A stretch of 64,000 nucleotides of DNA from assembly GCF_018691265.1 (NCBI RefSeq), contig NW_024881296.1:7781427-7845426 (forward strand), in the 5' to 3' direction. The number at the start of each line of letters is the position of its first letter. The first letter of the stretch is position 1. Both the position numbers and the translations under genes were made by a program. This DNA comes from Tyto alba (Eukaryota; Chordata; Aves; Strigiformes; Tytonidae). Below are positions 13,179 to 25,170 of this stretch, in pieces. The notes under the pieces were generated by a model. That model searched no databases and was not told where the DNA came from. It worked only from the letters and a program-made list of their open reading frames with translations.

Positions 13179-14251
13179 TGTCGTATTTTAGGCTCGGCTG
13201 TCAACTAAGCACCACCCAACTGGTCACTCACTCCTCCCTCCCAGTGGGATAGGGAGGAGAAAATATAACAAAAGGCTCATGGGTTGAGACAAGGACAGAG
13301 AGGGATCACTCACCAAGTATGGTCATGGGCAAAACAGGCTCGACTTGGGAAAAAAAAAAAAAATCAATTTAATTTGTTACCAGTCAAATCAAAGTAGGAT
13401 AATGAGAAATAAAACCAAATCCTAGAAACACCTTCCCCCCACCCCTCCCTTCTTCCTCATCTAAGTTTGCTCATTATTTTCTCTACCTCTTCCCCGCCAG
13501 TGGTGCAGGGGTGCAGGGAATGGAGGTTGCGGTTGGTTCATCACACGTCTCTGCCACTCCTCCCTCCAGGGGAGGACTCCTCACGCTCTTCCCCTGTGTC
13601 AGCGCAGGGTCCCTCTCATGGGAGACAGTCCTCCATGAACTTCTCCAGTGTGAACCCTTCCTACAGGCTGCAGCTCTTCACAGACTGCTCCAGCGTGGGT
13701 CCCTCCCACAGGGGCCACGCAGTCCTTCAGGAGCAGACCGCTCCAGTGTAGGACCCCACAGGGTCACAAGTCCTGCCAGCAAACCCACTCCAGCATGGGC
13801 TTCCCATGGGGTCACTGCCTCCTTTGGGCACCCACCTGCTCTGGCGTGGGGTCCTCCATGGGCTGCAGGTGGGGATCTGCTCCACCATGGACCTCCACGG
13901 GCTGCAGGAGCACAGCCTGCCTCACCGTGGGCTTCCCCACGGGCTGCAGGGGAATCTCTGCTCCTGCCCCTGGAGCAGCTCCTGCCCCTCCTGCTTCACT
14001 GACCTTGGGGTCTGCAGAGTTGTTGCCCTCACCTGTTCTCACTCCTCTTTCCCAGCTGCAGGTTTTCTAGCAGGTTTTTTTACACCTTAAATATGTTATC
14101 CCAGAGGCACTACCACCATCACTAGCCTTGGCCAGTGGCAGGTCTGACTTGGAGCTGGGGAAGCTTCTATCAGCTTCTCACAGGGGCCAGCCCTGTAGCC
14201 CCTCCCCTGCTACCAAAATCCCACCACACAAACCCAATATACCCAGAGTCA
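13179..14251 (-). mobile_element. Diverged full-length solo LTR, antisense, related family
   Basis: Read on the - strand, this ~1073-bp block follows the same plan as the two + strand LTRs: a GGTAGCAGGGGAGG-like head, CCTGTGAGAAGCT, CCAGCTCCAAGTCAG, a GATAACATATTTAAGG core, repeated GGAGCAG motifs, GGAGGACTGTCTCC, and a GAAGAAGGGAGGGGTGGGG stretch. It matches a common avian ERVL-type LTR known to me. The ends are inferred as TGACTCTGGG (14251) and ACGACA (13179); no target-site duplication is evident, so they may be off by several bases. The body is much more diverged than the other two copies, suggesting an older or different subfamily. The open frames across it on both strands are LTR noise. 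Confidence 0.82.
13641..13896 (-). repeat. Degenerate ~50-bp repeats inside the antisense LTR
   Basis: On the + strand a CTGCTCCAGCRTGGGNCC-like motif recurs at 13641, 13685, 13738, 13786, 13836 and 13877, that is every 41-53 bp. The reverse complement gives the GCTGGAGCAG motif also seen in the + strand LTRs. These look like old internal tandem duplications of the LTR. Confidence 0.7.
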
Positions 14252-16917
14252 GGAGCTCAGAAATATTTTTAGCACAGTGCCAGGCTCAGCCTATGTGACC
14301 CCATCGAGGAATGGAGCTAATAATCAGCCTATTGACCCCGTACTCTTTGGTCTCACCAGATATTATCTGTGCAGAAGTCCCTGCCATTTTTTACTGGCCC
14401 ATGTGGGTATTCCCAAAACAGTCGTCCCCACTGCTGAGATATACCCATAGAGAGCTTTCAAGTTAGTCCTTTGCCACCCATGCAGCAAAGCAGTGCCTGA
14501 TGGGTGGTCTGTTATCATGTGTGATACCTACTAGTAGATAACTTGGAAGATGAGCAGGGTTACAACACTTTGAAGACTATGCTGAAATTCATAGGATTTG
14601 TCATATCTCTTTGATCTTTAATTTCTGTTTTACTATGTAATCTCAGCAGTATTCTCAAAACAAGTGGTGTTGCTGGCATGTGATGGTGGTATGAAAGATA
14701 AGAATTCAGAACAAAGTGTTTTATGTCCTATCAAAAGGCACATATAACATATTTTAGGCAGCCTAACTGTTGTTGTCGTTTTCATTAAAACTTTTATGTA
14801 ATTCTAGCAATGTGAAGAAACTTTAGAGGATAATTTTACATGTAGTTTATACCCAGAGAAGTATAAAGTGTTGAAGGGAGATGGCATGAATGTAATTAAG
14901 ACTTTCAGTGGAGAAATGGTTCAAGCTCTTGTGGGCAGGAGGTTTCGTAGACCAGCGTAGAGCACTAGTGCCAATTTACTAGATTCTTCTGTTCTAAAGG
15001 TAAGTTGGAACTCAAGCTGTGTGCTCCAAAGAGGTGGCAGTGGCAGCGTTGAGGAGAAACTTTCTTCTATTTTCAAGCCTTTTGCTTGCATGTTTCCTGT
15101 AAAGACTTGGGAAGCTGATAAGGCAGCTGCAGGGGCTGGAAGGAGGCCACTGCTACCAAACTGCTGGGTGAAGCTGTGAGGCGATGGCAGGAAGGACAGA
15201 GAAATAGCATCAGTGAGGAGGGGATAAGTAGGAGAAGCCAACAAGAAGAGGCTTGAAGATTGTGCTTAAGAGGAAATAATGATAATTTTTTTAGCACATT
15301 TCTGTTACTCAGTATTGAGTTTGTTGCTTTAACATTGAAAGGTGAGTAAACCTAAGACTCAGCAACCACAGGAAAAGTAGTTTGATATAGCCCATTGAGA
15401 TTTATGCTGAGATGACTTTACAGCATCCTGGCAGTTTCAAGAACTCCTTAAAATTGATGGAAACATTGTTCACGTTCATTGTTAATACTTTTTCACCGTA
15501 CCAGTGCATTTGGAAATTAACTCAGTGTGACTCAGGATTAAGGATGTTTTTCCATACCTAAAGGTGGCAGCTGAATGGGTCATGGGTAACCTGACATTGA
15601 CTGTGTAGGTTTGTGTTTCTGTTGCCAGACACCAGCCAGGGGAAAAGGAGACTTTTCTTCTCAGGACAGCAGCACTGGATACTGACAAATGTTACCATGC
15701 AATACAGGAGCAAAATACTATGCCCACTAAGTCCCTGGCACTCCTCGCAGTGGGATTGTTGCATGGTTTCTGTTAATAATCTCTTTCCCAGTCAAAGTAA
15801 GTGAAGAAGCAGGCTAATACATATATTGTGAGGCTTATGCACAGGGTGATTCAGGATTTGCAGTTATTTTCCAGGTAACTTCTAGCTGTAAGACCGAATG
15901 AGCTGACTGGGGTGAGAGATGAAAATTTAATGGGGGAATGAGGAGGAGTGAGATTTGCTAGCATCACCTTGAAGTCTGAGACTTAGTGAGAAACCTTGCT
16001 ATCCTGCTGTTGTCGTTTCTTGGTACTTACTAGCTTGGATGCTGGGGATGCCACTAATGAGAAGGCCTGCGTGCTGCTTGGAGGATCTGTCTTTCATTTC
16101 CATTTCTTGCTAACTGGTTCTCTGAGGAGCTTGAAGCTTTCCCCTCTTCGTTTTCGTGGTGAAAGGAGAGATGTAGATTTTTGCTTCCTTTACTCCTTCT
16201 CCCTGTTGGACAGCAGAAACCTTTCTGGTCAGCTGTTTCTCCAGGCCCAGATTTTTGGGACTATATACCCACACCTCCATTTCACTTTATATTGTGCTAA
16301 GTAAATTCAGTACCTGCATCTGCTACTTTCTTGGATGTTCCGTATTTTAATCATGAGGCTTTCCAGAACTGACAGTCAGAAATCTTATGAGAGGGGGGGC
16401 TTGAAAATCAGTAGATATAATAAGAAAATAACATTTTATTGCTTTTTATTTTATCTATTCATTTTGTCATCAATGGCTGCATCCCAGAGTGCACATGATC
16501 AAGCTTTCAACCTTTCCCCCTAACCAACAGCACTAGGAATGTTTTTTAAAGGTATTTCAGATTCTCACAGGGACACTTCTGCAGTTGTGGTGGAAGCAGA
16601 ATAGCAGGTGGCTTGAGAATCTCCATGAAACTGGAAGAATTGACAATGCTGTAGATTTCCCTCAAAGTCTGAGCTTAATGAAACCGATACGATTCTTCGC
16701 ACAAAGATTTCTTTATGTTTATCACTGCACTAGGATTTTTTGCAGCCAAAAGCACAGGCTTCTTTTTTGGTACTGTGTCGCAATACCCATAGATGAATCA
16801 ATACTTCCCTCTTTTTTGTAAACTAGCTAGTGGGTGGGTTTTTTTTAAAAAAAATTTATCTTAAAAATCTGAAATTTCCAAAGGTACACCTCACAGGCCC
16901 CCACATATTGTAAGTGA

Positions 16918-16938
16918 GAGCATCCCCATAGGATGCTC
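16918..16938. repeat. Short perfect hairpin
   Basis: GAGCATCC and GGATGCTC flank the five bases CCATA. Confidence 0.6.
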
Positions 16939-17381
16939 TTCTCGCTGTACTATACCCTACATGTCTACTTTCTAACTAGACAAGACAGTTTAACGCCTTT
17001 TCATCACTGAGACAATATGGATTTGAGGCTATGACAACAGAGTGGGAGTCAAGCCTTCCAGATTATAGCAACCCAGAGCAATTTAAAAAGCCATGTAGCT
17101 GCTCTGCCTGGGCTTGGAGCCTAGCAAATGGAAGATGGTTCAGTCTGTAAGCTGTAACCACGTTCAGCTGAGCTGAGCCCTTCAGTGGATGCACAGGGGT
17201 CTGCACCCAGCCTTGAGCACAAGCCTTGAGATTCTGCTGCCAGTGCTCTCTCACTGGTCCTGTCTGGCCTGAGATCACTGCAGTGTTGTCGGTGTCTGAG
17301 TGTCCCCACCTGCAAAAGGGAGACTTTCTTCCTTCTTTCTACATGGGTAGAAATGTTCACTCTTCTTTTACATGTGGGAAG

Positions 17382-17420
17382 ACATACGTATGCATGCATG
17401 CGTACATACATGTATATGCA
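17382..17420. repeat. 39-bp perfect alternating purine-pyrimidine tract
   Basis: Every base from 17382 to 17420 alternates purine and pyrimidine, including TGCATGCATGCG. Such tracts favour Z-DNA under negative supercoiling. It is followed by AT dinucleotides. Confidence 0.85.
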
Positions 17421-18369
17421 AAATATATATACCTATGCATATTTACACACAAAATGTCTAGTACTCCAGGATTTATTTTGCTCAAGGATTGAAAGTCATA
17501 ACTCCAGTTCAGGGTATTTTGTGTTTCTGAAGTAACTATAAATCCTGCCTGATTTTGATCTCTTATTTCTCAGGCCCCAAGTCATCATCCATTTATCTTC
17601 AGATTTCATGAATTGTGTGATGAGGAGTGTTCTGAGTTTCCAAACAGCTTCCATAAATTATTTAGAACCGAATATGTCATGTTAAAAAAATAAAAGCGAA
17701 TAAACAGAGCATCTCTGCTTGTGATGGAGCCCTGAGAATAGAAGCAGAGGGGTTTGTGCTCCCTCTTCCGGCCATGACCGGGCAGTGACCGGTCAAAACA
17801 TTACCTAGAAGCTCAGGATAGCAAAATCTTTGGTGTAACTGAATGTCGAGGGGGTCCACATGTCAATAGACTTTTCATGCTTTAGGCATAAAGCGTTTTT
17901 TTTGCAGCCACAGTCTGAGGTTAGGGAGAGAGAAGTCAGAAGCTTTCTTGCAAAGAGCTGGCTAGCATTTGGATTGATCTGCCAAAGGAGTAGTCTATAG
18001 TTCAGCATACCCAGGTAGGCAAATATTAATGGAATTCCATCAGTTGCAGCAGGAGTCTGAAGAAAACATACTCAAAGTAACTGAAGCCTCTGAAACTTTT
18101 ATCTTGCCTCCCATCTTCCTATCTTGCTTTTTGAACTGCATTTTTTTGCATCTCACAGTTCTTAAAAATAGCTGTGTTTAGTAAAGGAAGGGCTCACACA
18201 TTCATACTTAAAATACTTGAAGTCCTCTTACAGCTTAAGAAAGTGAGTTGAACTCTAGAGTGGAGGGGAGCAAGGACTGCCAAGTGCAATGTGTTATCTC
18301 AGCTGTTTGTGCTGGGAATGATCCCACCCCACTGGCAGAGGTGGCAAAGGCCCTGGAGAGACACACTGG

Positions 18370-18566
18370 ACCTTTTTGGTAAGGGTGGTTGAACACTGGC
18401 ACAGGTTGCCCAGAGAGGTTATGGAGCCTCCATCCTTGGAGATATTCAAAATACAATTGGATATGGTCCTGGGCAAGTGGCTCTAGCTGATCCTGCTTGA
18501 GCAGGGGTTGGACTAGATAACCTCCAGATGCCCCATCCTACCTCAGCCCTTCTGTCAGTCTTTGAT
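18370..18566 (+). mobile_element. CR1 LINE 3' end
   Basis: Contains AGGGTGGTTGAACACTGGCA, CAGGTTGCCCAGAGAGGTT, GAGCCTCCATCCTTGGAGA, and GGGTTGGACTAGATAACCTC, the standard CR1 3' region on the + strand, ending in degenerate TTCTGTCA-type terminal repeats. Confidence 0.87.
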
Positions 18567-21340
18567 GAATGTGGCCTTTCACACATCTTGGAATTAGTGG
18601 CCTAACTCAAGTCGTCCTGGCTGGAAATGGCATCCAACAGCCTGTCACCAGAGCGAGGGCATTATGTGGGCCCAGATGTGCTGAGACACAGCAAATCATT
18701 GCTCATCAGTGTCGAGTAACACTGTTCATGCACCTGGTAACAGCCAAGGTATGGCTGGTGGTGGTGCTGCTCACAATCCTGCATCATGTTGCCATCTCCT
18801 GGGATAGCAACTCCATGACTTCTCCACCTTAAGCTACCTGGAACCTCCTGCTCACTCTCCTGTCCTTCCTCATCCTCAGTAAATCACAGCATGTCACAGT
18901 AAGTGAGATCAGCAGTGTCAGTGAGGATGCTAACTGGTCATGGCAGATGTTCCTGTGTGTGCTGTTTTGGGAGGTCAGTGGCAGGGGAGGTGCTCATGAG
19001 TTGGGTAAAATATGAGTTTTAGAAATCTCTGCCTCATGTTGCATGAGTTTTTTCGCCAGGACAATGCCTGTATGACTTTGACACACTGGAAGGGATACTC
19101 TTGTTAGGTCCCTTGCCTGGAGCAGCCTCACAAAACACTTCAGGAATGAGCACTGCCTACTGACACTCCTTAGGAAGAGTGTGGCAGAGCAGTTAACTGA
19201 ACCATTTAAGCTTTTCCAATCCTAGGTTAGAACCGAGTGGTGCTGCATGTTTGATATTCATACTGCAAGGAATGAAAAGGAGCCCTGTGTCTAGCTAAGC
19301 CCCTGTGCACACCCTCAACTTCCCAAGGCTGCATAGCAGCTTGTAAATACATCTTCTTACCCATAAACTCCAGTTTAAATGGCCCATTGGTGTCTGTGCT
19401 GTCTGTGGAAACCATATGTGACCAGGAAGTCCCTGAGCTGTGGTGATTAAACTTCTTTAAAAATATATCTAAATGTAAATAACAAAATTATAAATAAATC
19501 TGCTGCTTTCTGGGTTTGAGAAGGGCATCTAGTTCTTTGTGATATTGATGAAATGACCATAATATGCTCAACTTCAATGGAATTCTCTCACTTGTGCTAC
19601 TATTTTTGGGAAATCTTTCAGGGTTTTTTTTTGATAATTATTTCCTATGCTTTCACTGGGGTCCCCTGGAATTCTGCAAGTTTTCTGTTACAGAATAAAA
19701 GTAACCTACTTTAGTGTTGTACTGCATAGAGAGTGACTGCTTGCCTTTTCTCACCAGAGTTTTTGCAGTTAGAAATGAGTTGCTTAAAAATTCCAACACT
19801 CCTACGTGTGGAGAGAGATTAAATCTGGATCTATACTTGTATACAGATCTTTGTGACCTATTGTAATAAGATTAATGTAATTTGCTTGTATGTTTTTTGA
19901 AACATCCTTTTCTTGAAAGTTCCAGAATCCAGCAAGTTCATCAGTTCTCCAGGGACTTCTCCTGTTTCCCAGTTTATCATGGAGTGTCCTACCACTGGTA
20001 CTGCTGCATTTTGACACGATTCCCAGCTCTAGAAGAATCTGCACTCTCAACTGAGGTCCCTGGGACTCCAGGAAGTTCCAGGAAGGAGGTTAATGCTAAA
20101 ATGTGTGAGGAGCAGCTTCTCCAATGTCCGAGGAGATGCTCAGTTGTTAAACTAGTCTTAGGGTGAAGCAGTTTCCAGGGCAGGAAGGCTTCATTGGCAC
20201 AAATAAAGGTTGAGGGGTTGTTAGGATAAGGATTTGTATCTGAACACAAGGTGGCACTGGAGGAATTAATTTTATACTGTTTAATTCATTCTCTGAGTTA
20301 GTGCTCTTTGCAATACTCTTAATAGGCACACAGAGAGATGGTTTCACGTCTGTGTTTTCAGGAATCGGTATGGGCATATTTACTGTAAAATGAATCAACC
20401 ACAGCATCATGGCTTAGCTGATCACAGCCTCTGGAATTTTTGCTCTGAAAAATCTGTACAATGCAAACACTATAACCCCTTCCCCCCACTGAGAGCACTC
20501 TCTTTCTTTGATGTTTGCAAACATTTTGAAATGTAGAGACTGAGGAGCATCCAGGGTGTTGACCAATTTACTGACTTGCTAGGATGGACTTGTTTTCATG
20601 TTCTTTATCACCTATCTCCTGTTCCTCTCTGTTTTGTTTTGCCCTACACATAAAGTGTAAGATTATTGACCCAGTGGCATTATTTTCATTCTGCTTCTTA
20701 TAGCGCCTCACAGGGCTATCCAGTATGTGATAGGACTTCTGGCAGCTATTAGAATAGACATCAGTTGCAAGTAAAAACCCATGCTTGTAGCTATTGCCAG
20801 TTTCAACAAGTTTATCTCAAGGACAATATATATGCAAGTCTGTGATAGCCAGTTAAAAATTTATAAGTTGAAGAGAAATTTACTTTATTGTCAACTAGGG
20901 TCTGGTGTTTTCAGATCTCTTTGGTTAGAAATGTAGTAGAACAAGATGTTCTATTGACTTTGCAGCTGATTTTCTGAAGAGCTTCTCATTCTTTCATTGC
21001 TGTGTCACATGGAGCTTATGAAAACACTTACATCTGGTCACTGTTTTCCTTGTTGGATGGCATAAAATGTACCATGCACATGCAGCATTTGGGACGGAGG
21101 GGTGTCCAGTATTTTTCTCAAGATTTTCAGGAATACTGCTGTGATTGATAGAGCTTGGGATCCTATCACCAGCCACAAGCACTCAGAAGCCATTAATTGC
21201 CCTTCACAGACAAAGGCATTATCTCACTAAACACGATATGCTTATTTCTTCTTACATTCCTGAGCCTAAATGTTGTGACTATGTTTTCTAAGCATGGTTT
21301 CTAAGAACATGAAGTTATGCTTAGATGGTGGTTTCCAGCC

Positions 21341-21357
21341 TTTTTTTTTTTTTTTTT
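21341..21357 (+). repeat. T17 homopolymer
   Basis: Seventeen T followed by seven C. Confidence 0.9.
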
Positions 21358-22527
21358 CCCCCCAGTGTTACGGTCTATAAACATTTTTGTTGCAAAATCT
21401 TGAAATGCTCATGTAATCAACTGATCCAAGAGCTGGAACTTTAGCAGGAGAAAATATGTGATAAAATAGTAACTTCTGTAAACATGTTTGAGATTTTGTT
21501 CACAGAACTGCCACAGCACTGAAGTGTGGAGCTGTGAGTTTCTCTGTATCTTTTTAACAAGATGCTTTAGCTATGAGCGATTGCCTTCAGACAATTAGAG
21601 AGTACTTTAACTCTCCATAGATTTTTAGTCCCACCACTTTCTGCACTGCCGGCCGATCATGGCATCACACAATGCTGATATTGGCAGAATGGCTAAAAGC
21701 AACGTCCCTTGTCATGTGGTGCCCATACCTGCAAGGGAATAACACATTCCAGTTAGTACTGAGAAAGATCAGAGTCGAGCTACTGACCTAAAGACTTCCC
21801 TCTTACTTCTAGTCAGTGCTTCCAAAACATGTCAACGAGTCCATGTCAGATAATTTTATCAGTAAAGTTTTATATGATTTTCAAATAAAAGCTTGCATAA
21901 AAATGATGTATTGTACTCCACAAGTTTGAATTCTGACCATTGATCCAGAAGGCTAGGGATCATCTGGTCTTCACTGCTGTCTTTTAAAACCTCTCTAGTT
22001 TGAACAATGTTTCATAATCTGGAAAGAGAGGCATTATATAAGGAGCTGCTGATCCCTTCCAACTCAGTCCTAGTGCACTGCTTAACCAAGCCACTGTCAG
22101 AGCCCACCATATAGGCAGTCTCTGAGACCCGCAAAGCCATTTCTCAGCTATGCCTAGTTTCACAGCCAAAACTGGTAGGTGTCTACATTTCTCTCCATGT
22201 CCATATGCAAAGCCACCAGCATGCTGAGAATGTCTCTCACATCTGGAAAGCAGCAGAGAGACTTGTCTCAAGGAATAATCTTTAATATGCTTGTAAGCAT
22301 CTTCTCTGTTCTTTTTATTTTCATGGGCTGGGCCTCTGCCTAGGAATCATTTGTCCAGCAGATGTCAGCTCAGTGACACATGCTGGGAAGGCTTGGACAA
22401 ATTCTACTTTATAAGGAGGATATGGATTTGGGAGTGATTCATAACTGAGTAGTTGGTAGTTGTAGGCTTTTTTTCAGACTCCTTTGAAATGTGACAGCAG
22501 CAGAACTAAGATACAAAAACTGTATTA

Positions 22528-22530
<3 letters not shown>

Positions 22531-22560
<30 letters not shown>
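22531..22560 (+). repeat. T30 homopolymer
   Basis: Thirty uninterrupted T, the longest homopolymer in the window. No retrocopy body is recognised on either side. Confidence 0.9.
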
Positions 22561-22563
<3 letters not shown>

Positions 22564-24836
22564 ATTTCCAAATATGTGAAAATGAAGCCTGGAGAAATTT
22601 ATGTATATTTATTAAAATACTTAACTAGGAAAACCTTAGTGAAACGAATCATCTTGTCTCTTATAGTATCAAGAGTTGGGAACGTCTTTAAGAGTATGAT
22701 ATTGAGAATGGAACAAAATTATGTATTTACTAAGTTGTTTTTCATACTTACCAAACAAATTAGGGAAGTATTTGCTCTTTATGCTGTTGGCAACTGCCTA
22801 ATTTTCCTACTGGTCACACTAATCACCAAGTTAAATTGATGAGTCATACATGCTGATTGCAACAATCATCAGTTTAAGACAATTTTGGAGATACTAGGTT
22901 CAGTTTGCTTTTTGATACCATCTAAAGCAGCTGAGAGTTTCACATGACATCCATTTCAATCTGCAGCCTCTGCTTTTCAAGGAGACACCTGGTTATTAAA
23001 TAATAAAACTCAAAAGGTGATATTGGTAGGCTTAATTTACAGGTTTTTTAAAAATTACAGGTAAAATGTCAGGAATCAGAACTTCACAAAAAAATTAGAG
23101 TGCCTGGAAAACAACAGAAAACATTGTCAGTACAAAGGAGTGAATTCCCTTTTTTCCTGGTTTGGGCTAGCAGGTATGGTAGGGAGTGGGCAACAAGTGT
23201 AGCATATTATTGTGGCTTAATGAATCAGTGTCAATCAGCTGAGCTGCAGTAACTACCATGTGCACAGCTGCACATCAAAGCAGTTTCACTGAGGTCTAAG
23301 CTATTGCATTCTGTCTTCCAGTTGGAGTGGGTGGTGAATGCACACAAGGCCAGGCATTCTGGCTGGGAGGCACAGTACCTCCATGGGCCATGTGTGACCA
23401 TTAGTCTCGCATAACCGTCACACTGAGGTGATACCCAAGCCTTGTACCTGTGATTGCACTGGAGTGATTCTTACCTAGTTATCAGTAACAAAAAAAAAAT
23501 GTAATCATGAAAATCAAAAGTGTATGAAGTCTGCTAATGATAATAAAGTGGATCTCAGCTTTTTTTTTTCATACAGGGACAGAACAGTAGCATGAATAGC
23601 ATGAATGCATTTCACAGGAACAAAGGCTTTTAAAAATAAATAGTTACCTCTTGAAAGCCTTGCAAATGCTCATTTTGAGTAGCTGAGAGAGAAGGATTTT
23701 ATTTGTTCATGACACAGAACATACTTTGGAACAGTCTGATTTTTTTGTAGATTTAATAAAGTCCACTGATGCCTCTGTTGATTTACACAAGAAGATGCTG
23801 TCAGCTCAGATCTGTCAGCTCATATCTGTTTCTTTGTGTTAGTCTATTTATGTGAAGGGAAAATGATTAAATGTAAGACCAAATCTCATTCCTGAATGAC
23901 AGATTACCTCTGATTTGTTCATGGCAAATTAAAAAGACATTTGAAAGCAGGAAGGTTTGAGCTGGTTTGGAAGAAGTAGATCTCCAGCTTATAAATAGTA
24001 ATTTCACTTGATCCGTACTAGTTATCTGCTCATGGTGCATTACTTCAGAAGATGAAAACTGAAGTGTCAGTTAGAAAAAGCTCCATGTTTCAGGAAATAA
24101 GTCAGTTACTTTTTGATGAGCAGAGACAAAATTTCTCTTGTCGTCCGGAACCTCTGCAGATGTCATTAGTGACCCTGGTGAGGCATCCCTCTGAAGCCTG
24201 TTGTAGTGCCACTGTACGGCACCTGGGCTTCTTCCTGGGGGGCAGGCACCAGCCCAAATGTCAGCACTATAGTGTCCTCCTAACCAAAGGACTTGGAGTT
24301 AGCCTGGCTTTTCCCAAGTCCTCCCCTGAACCTGAACATATGCTTCTATACTGTGTTTAACTACAGCAGTTGATGTTTTTCAGGATCTAGACATCAGTAT
24401 TTAAATTGAAGTATAGCAGCTCCATCCCTGTGTTTTGAGGATACTGTTAGCCGCACTCTTTCTTTTGGGCATTTCTATAGTCTGGCACAGAGGTGCCCTG
24501 ACGCCTCTACCCCAAGTTTCTGTGTTGTGGAAGAATGGAACAGAGTTTGCTTCTTGTAACACTCTTCCCATAACATTTGGGCACACTGCAGCTAAAAAAA
24601 GAACAAAGGGAAGGCGGGGAAAGAACTGTGAAATTACAAAATGAGTTACTAAAATTAGACCTTTCTTAAACATGTGACGCTTTGTCCAGAAAGACTGAGA
24701 AGTTCACAGCAGGGGCCACTGTTCAGTTCAGATTTTTCCCCTAGAAAATACTCCCTGTCATGACAATAGAAGTCAATACACCTATCTTGAAGTGATGTAG
24801 AAATGTGATACAAGAATCCCCATGAGCTGGACGACA

Positions 24837-24949
24837 CACTTAGTCATATGGTTTAGTTTTAGGTAGTCTGGCAAAGAGCAGGGATGTGGAATTGATGATC
24901 CTTCTGGGTGCCTTCCAATTTGAGGTATTCTATGATTATATGATTCTAT
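24837..24949 (+). mobile_element. CR1 LINE 3' end with terminal repeats
   Basis: GGTTTAGTTTTAGGTAGTC, GAGCAGGGATGTGGAATTGA, TGATCCTTCTGGGTGCCTTC and then TATTCTATGATTATATGATT. The last part retains the roughly 8-bp tail repeats that define CR1 3' ends. Confidence 0.88.
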
Positions 24950-25131
24950 ATTGAACAGAAAATTTTAGAAATTTACAGCTGGAACTGCTAAACAAAGAAA
25001 GGAAGCTAGTCTCTGTCTCACAAAGCTCTTAGGCTGCAAACTGCTAGAAGACAGAGGGATATACCAGAAGAGGTATCATTATATATTCACCCTCTCCTTT
25101 ACTCCTTCCCAGAGCTCCTGCGCACAATGTG

Positions 25132-25170
25132 CCCAAAACCACACACACATGAACACACACATATGCACAA
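25132..25170 (+). repeat. Degenerate (AC)n tract
   Basis: Two short ACACAC runs interrupted by ATGA and ATATG. Confidence 0.75.

Larger units (their letters stand above)
14252..18369. other. Intergenic, no gene seen
   Basis: Two overlapping - strand frames (14921-15297) and a 102-codon + frame (15996-16304) lack recognisable domains. Contains the alternating purine-pyrimidine tract. Confidence 0.65.
18567..24836. other. Intergenic, no gene seen
   Basis: The first 600 bases (18570-19200) are less AT-rich and include an 87-codon + frame (18569-18832) with a hydrophobic stretch (VWLVVVLLTILHH); its origin is not recognised. The rest is AT-rich with long T runs and a 14-bp duplication at 23799-23826. 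Confidence 0.6.

Noticed and set aside
13511..14002. 163-codon + strand frame and overlapping frames
   Set aside because: They are antisense to the diverged LTR and reflect its GC-rich degenerate repeats.
25132..25170. AC-rich tract as a long Z-DNA or unstable microsatellite
   Set aside because: The runs are short and interrupted; ordinary simple sequence.
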